Assembly: GCF_027627455.1 (NCBI RefSeq)
Contig: NZ_CP115483.1
Span: 5,208,001 to 5,272,000, forward strand
Source of the DNA: Sphingobacterium sp. SYP-B4668
GTDB lineage: Bacteria; Bacteroidota; Bacteroidia; Sphingobacteriales; Sphingobacteriaceae
Length of the DNA stretch: 64,000 bases
Direction of reading: 5' to 3'
Shown here: positions 61,579-64,000 of the stretch, one piece after another
Position numbering within the stretch: the stretch's first letter is position 1
Layout of the letters: the number at the start of each line of letters is the position of its first letter
Program-made: the position numbers and the translations under genes
The notes under the pieces: generated by a model
What the model saw: only the letters and a program-made list of their open reading frames with translations
Databases searched by the model: none
What the model was told of the DNA's origin: nothing

Positions 61579-63300
61579 TTACAAAGCTTCAATATAAGAC
61601 TTTGCAAACTCATCTTCTGGATTGATGCTCAACGTCGCTTGGAAATGCTCCTTTGCTTTAGCATTGTCACCTTTTGCGTAGTTGTAGTAACCAAGGTAGT
61701 TGTTTGCGTCTACCAAATATTCATTATATTTTGCATCAGCTGGCTTTGCCTTGATCACTTCAATCAACTTAGTAAATGAAGGAACAAATAATCCCTGTAT
61801 TTTTTCAGGCTCAGCAATGTTGTCTAAACCTAATTGCGCAAATCCTCTGTAGTAAAGTGCTGGAATCAAATACTTATCTACAACTTCTTGTTTCGTAGCT
61901 GCAACAACAACTCCAAATCCTTTGTCCGCTTTATCAAAGTAAACTTTACCATCTTCTTCAGCAGCAACTTTTTTCTGTCCTAAATTATAGTTGATTTCGC
62001 CGATGTAGTAGTTCGCATCATAGTAGTACTCTGACTCTGGCATGGAAGCAGGAATCTCAAAAATCATAGCAGCAGCTGCCATATCTTGATCCTGGTACTT
62101 TGCAAATGCCGTTTCAGCAACTTCTGGCAACAACTCATCTTTATCCATCTCTATAGCTTTTTTCAAAAGCTCTATTCCTTTATCTCTATTTGCCACAGAA
62201 GCACCTGTAGTATCAGCTGCTGCTACACCAATATTAGCCAATCCAGCGAACAAGTAGTCACGGGAAATGATACGCTCTGGCTTCATTTTAGCAAATAGGG
62301 AGTTCAAATACTCCAATGATTTTGCATAGTCTTTATCCTGGTTATAAGCGCCATAACCTAAGTAACGATAGATTTTTGGATCTACATCAGGGTTTTGTGC
62401 CAATTCTTCAGAAACTTTTTTCAACTCCGCGTACTCACGTGCATATACCAAGAAATCCGCATATCTAATTTTGGCCTCTAAAGATTTATCTCCTGTAAGG
62501 TCCAAGTATTTTTTATATGCATCTACCCCCTGCTTGTTGATTGCTTTATATTTCTCCTCATCGTCTTCTTTTAAAGAAGATGCACGATACGTTTCCGCCA
62601 ATTCACGGAAAGTCGGTGCATAGGCAGCAAACTCCTGTGTCAACGCATTTAATTGCTCAATAGCCACATCGTAAGCTTGTGCTCTACGTGTAATAACAGC
62701 CTGTCCGATTTTGGCCCGTAACAAACCTTCATCTAATGTAAGGGCATCACGATATTGAACATAAGCCAAGCTTGACTCATTCATGCCCGCATATGCATCA
62801 CCTAGTGCTAAAGGAACCAATGCATCCTTTGCATTCTTGGCTTTGGCCTGAGTCAAGTATTCCAATGCTTTAGCAAAATCTGGCTTCGGAGCATCGATCA
62901 ATGCACGACCTGAAAAATATAATGGGAGGTAGTCCTTCTTGCCTAAATCAGAAGTCGCTGTCGTGAATTTTTGTTCGGCTGCCGCTTGATTATTGTTCTT
63001 CAAATCAACAATTCCCAAACCAACTGTATTCAATTGAATGTTTTTCGGGTCATTTGTCAATCCATTGTTGAAGATAATAGCAGCAGAATCAACCCGATCA
63101 TTCACAAGATAAATCTGACCTAAATAAAAATAATTCTCTCCATCCTTTGGTTTCTTTTGCACCAAATTCTCCAACATCACTTTTGCTTTATCATATTGCT
63201 CGGCCTCCATCGCTGCCTGAGCATCTTTCAAGCTCTGTGCACTTGCTGTTCCAACAGCTCCTGCAAATAATAGACTTAAAAATAATTTGCTTTTTGTCAT
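61579..63300 (-). CDS. exported tetratricopeptide-repeat protein
   Basis: The 573-residue protein has a signal peptide (MTKSKLFLSLLFAGAVGTASAQS). The rest is helical with TPR units, clearest near the start (AAMEAEQYDKAKVMLENLVQKKPKDGENYFYLGQIYLVNDRVDSAAIIFNNGL) and the end (NNYLGYYNYAKGDNAKAKEHFQATLSINPEDEFAKSYIEAL). It is probably periplasmic and serves as a protein-interaction scaffold. It follows a PstS-like gene by 39 bases; in Bacteroidota such TPR proteins often stand at the end of an ExbB/ExbD/TonB/PstS-like operon, which would extend beyond the right edge. Confidence 0.9.
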   Translation of the reverse strand: MTKSKLFLSLLFAGAVGTASAQSLKDAQAAMEAEQYDKAKVMLENLVQKKPKDGENYFYLGQIYLVNDRVDSAAIIFNNGLTNDPKNIQLNTVGLGIVDLKNNNQAAAEQKFTTATSDLGKKDYLPLYFSGRALIDAPKPDFAKALEYLTQAKAKNAKDALVPLALGDAYAGMNESSLAYVQYRDALTLDEGLLRAKIGQAVITRRAQAYDVAIEQLNALTQEFAAYAPTFRELAETYRASSLKEDDEEKYKAINKQGVDAYKKYLDLTGDKSLEAKIRYADFLVYAREYAELKKVSEELAQNPDVDPKIYRYLGYGAYNQDKDYAKSLEYLNSLFAKMKPERIISRDYLFAGLANIGVAAADTTGASVANRDKGIELLKKAIEMDKDELLPEVAETAFAKYQDQDMAAAAMIFEIPASMPESEYYYDANYYIGEINYNLGQKKVAAEEDGKVYFDKADKGFGVVVAATKQEVVDKYLIPALYYRGFAQLGLDNIAEPEKIQGLFVPSFTKLIEVIKAKPADAKYNEYLVDANNYLGYYNYAKGDNAKAKEHFQATLSINPEDEFAKSYIEAL

Positions 63301-63339
63301 AATCTATTTGTGTTCTATTTATATTTTCTAATTAACGAA

Positions 63340-64000
63340 TTATTCCACTTTATCCCTAATAATAATTTCTCTTCCTGGCATTGTTGCCGGGACCAAATCT
63401 GCTTTAAGCATAATGCGTTGTCCACGATCTCCAGTTACGAAGGCGGAGAATCCCAGCCCAAGTCCCATGTCAGGTTGATAGTTCAAAATATACACTGGAC
63501 GACTTAATGCATACAAACCTGCTGCCAAATTTGACTGATTAGGACGGTAAAATTTACCATCGCCATCTTTAGTCAGTGAATTTTGAACGCTTAAGGTACG
63601 AATTTTCTCTATATTTTTAAAAGATCGTTTTGCATTTAACCATTGATTGTATCCTATAACGCCTATACCGTCCGTATGTTGTGCGATATAAGAAAGCACT
63701 TCATCGCCATTTTCCATTGCTTTCACATACTGGGATGAAATCTTTTCCACCTTACCAATCTCTTTCAACTGCCTTAATGTACTAGAGTTTACATTATCCA
63801 ATATTAACGAATAATCAGCGCCTATATTTTCCCCCTTTAAGATTCTTAACACGCTTTCTACGCTAATACTCGTGTCGGGACGGCTATCATTCACTACAAA
63901 AACTACAGCATCTGTTGCAATCTGAAATATTTTTGGAGTGACAGACTTCTTTTTAAAATAATCTTCTTCTACTTCGTTCAATGTCCGGGTCATAATAGCT
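63340..64000 (-). CDS. PstS-like substrate-binding protein, 3' part only (runs off right edge)
   Basis: The reading frame is open to the last base of the window, so the methionine at 63993 need not be the start. The visible 217 or more residues match the C-terminal two thirds of PstS-type periplasmic binding proteins: RTLNEVEEDYFKKKSVTPKIFQIATDAVVFVVNDSRPDTSISVESVLRILKGE, then IGVIGYNQW and LYALSRPVYILNYQPDMGLGLGFSAFVTGDRGQRIMLKADLVPATMPGREI. The N-terminal signal and phosphate-binding TGSGTG-type loop would lie outside. Such genes sit in TonB/ExbBD operons in this phylum; whether phosphate is the ligand is unknown. Confidence 0.85.
   Translation of the reverse strand, partial: AIMTRTLNEVEEDYFKKKSVTPKIFQIATDAVVFVVNDSRPDTSISVESVLRILKGENIGADYSLILDNVNSSTLRQLKEIGKVEKISSQYVKAMENGDEVLSYIAQHTDGIGVIGYNQWLNAKRSFKNIEKIRTLSVQNSLTKDGDGKFYRPNQSNLAAGLYALSRPVYILNYQPDMGLGLGFSAFVTGDRGQRIMLKADLVPATMPGREIIIRDKVE

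Noticed and set aside
1..64000. tRNA or rRNA genes, CRISPR arrays, insertion sequences, prophage
   Set aside because: None was seen: no clover-leaf-like sequences, regularly spaced identical repeats with unique spacers, transposase genes or structural phage genes were noticed by eye.

Overview
The window reads as chromosome of a Bacteroidota bacterium of the Sphingobacteriaceae type, probably Sphingobacterium or a close relative. The evidence is the protein set: DUF4270 and DUF5686 proteins, a lamin-tail protein, a carboxypeptidase-regulatory-domain outer-membrane receptor, an SDR-type threonine dehydrogenase, an RprX/RprY-like two-component pair, and a complex I operon with a short NuoG. Promoters of the Bacteroidota form (TTG, about 20 bases, TAnnTTTG) appear, while Shine-Dalgarno sequences are mostly absent in front of genes. 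I see no rRNA, tRNA, CRISPR array, insertion sequence or phage. No stretch over 300 bases lacks a gene.

Layout. 1-6.3 kb: the 5' part of a GHL10-type glycoside hydrolase lipoprotein, nagA, a small membrane protein, ridA, an EamA transporter, a lipoprotein and recG. 6.4-8.4 kb: hflX and lipB. 8.5-11.0 kb: an accessory-looking module with an XRE-type repressor facing two genes of an unrecognised family; a near-perfect palindrome fills the spacer of the promoter between them. 11.1-16.9 kb: a metallo-beta-lactamase-fold hydrolase, sdaA, a second GHL10 protein and a NagZ-like GH3 enzyme. 17.0-20.4 kb: a TetR regulator divergent from an outer-membrane receptor. 20.4-23.1 kb: histidine kinase, response regulator and pncA in one run. 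23.2-28.8 kb: DUF4270 and Kelch lipoproteins, asd and a lamin-tail protein. 28.8-32.7 kb: threonine dehydrogenase, a YebC-family protein, a protein with 44-residue tandem repeats, and a DeoR regulator.

33.0-39.2 kb is a surface-polysaccharide operon: flippase, sugar aminotransferase, acyltransferase, WecF-like transferase, two further glycosyltransferases and a DUF3820 protein. Its contents resemble the 4-amino-sugar branch of enterobacterial common antigen synthesis. 39.3-48.1 kb holds trhO, pgi, prfB with its programmed +1 frameshift, dcd, a phosphopantetheinyl transferase, an enoyl-CoA hydratase and a DUF5686 outer-membrane protein. 48.3-61.4 kb is the complete 14-gene nuoA-N operon on the minus strand, with a plausible promoter before nuoA and a hairpin terminator after nuoN. 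The right end carries a TPR protein and the 3' part of a PstS-like binding protein.

The least explained unit is the XRE/palindrome/two-gene module at 8.5-11.0 kb. The larger protein looks like two copies of a domain of about 170 residues, and its neighbour like a single copy. Other points worth attention are the repeat protein, an inverted repeat over the sdaA promoter, two possibly leaderless genes, and two genes absent from a simple ORF listing (the left-edge lipoprotein and the 46-residue membrane protein).
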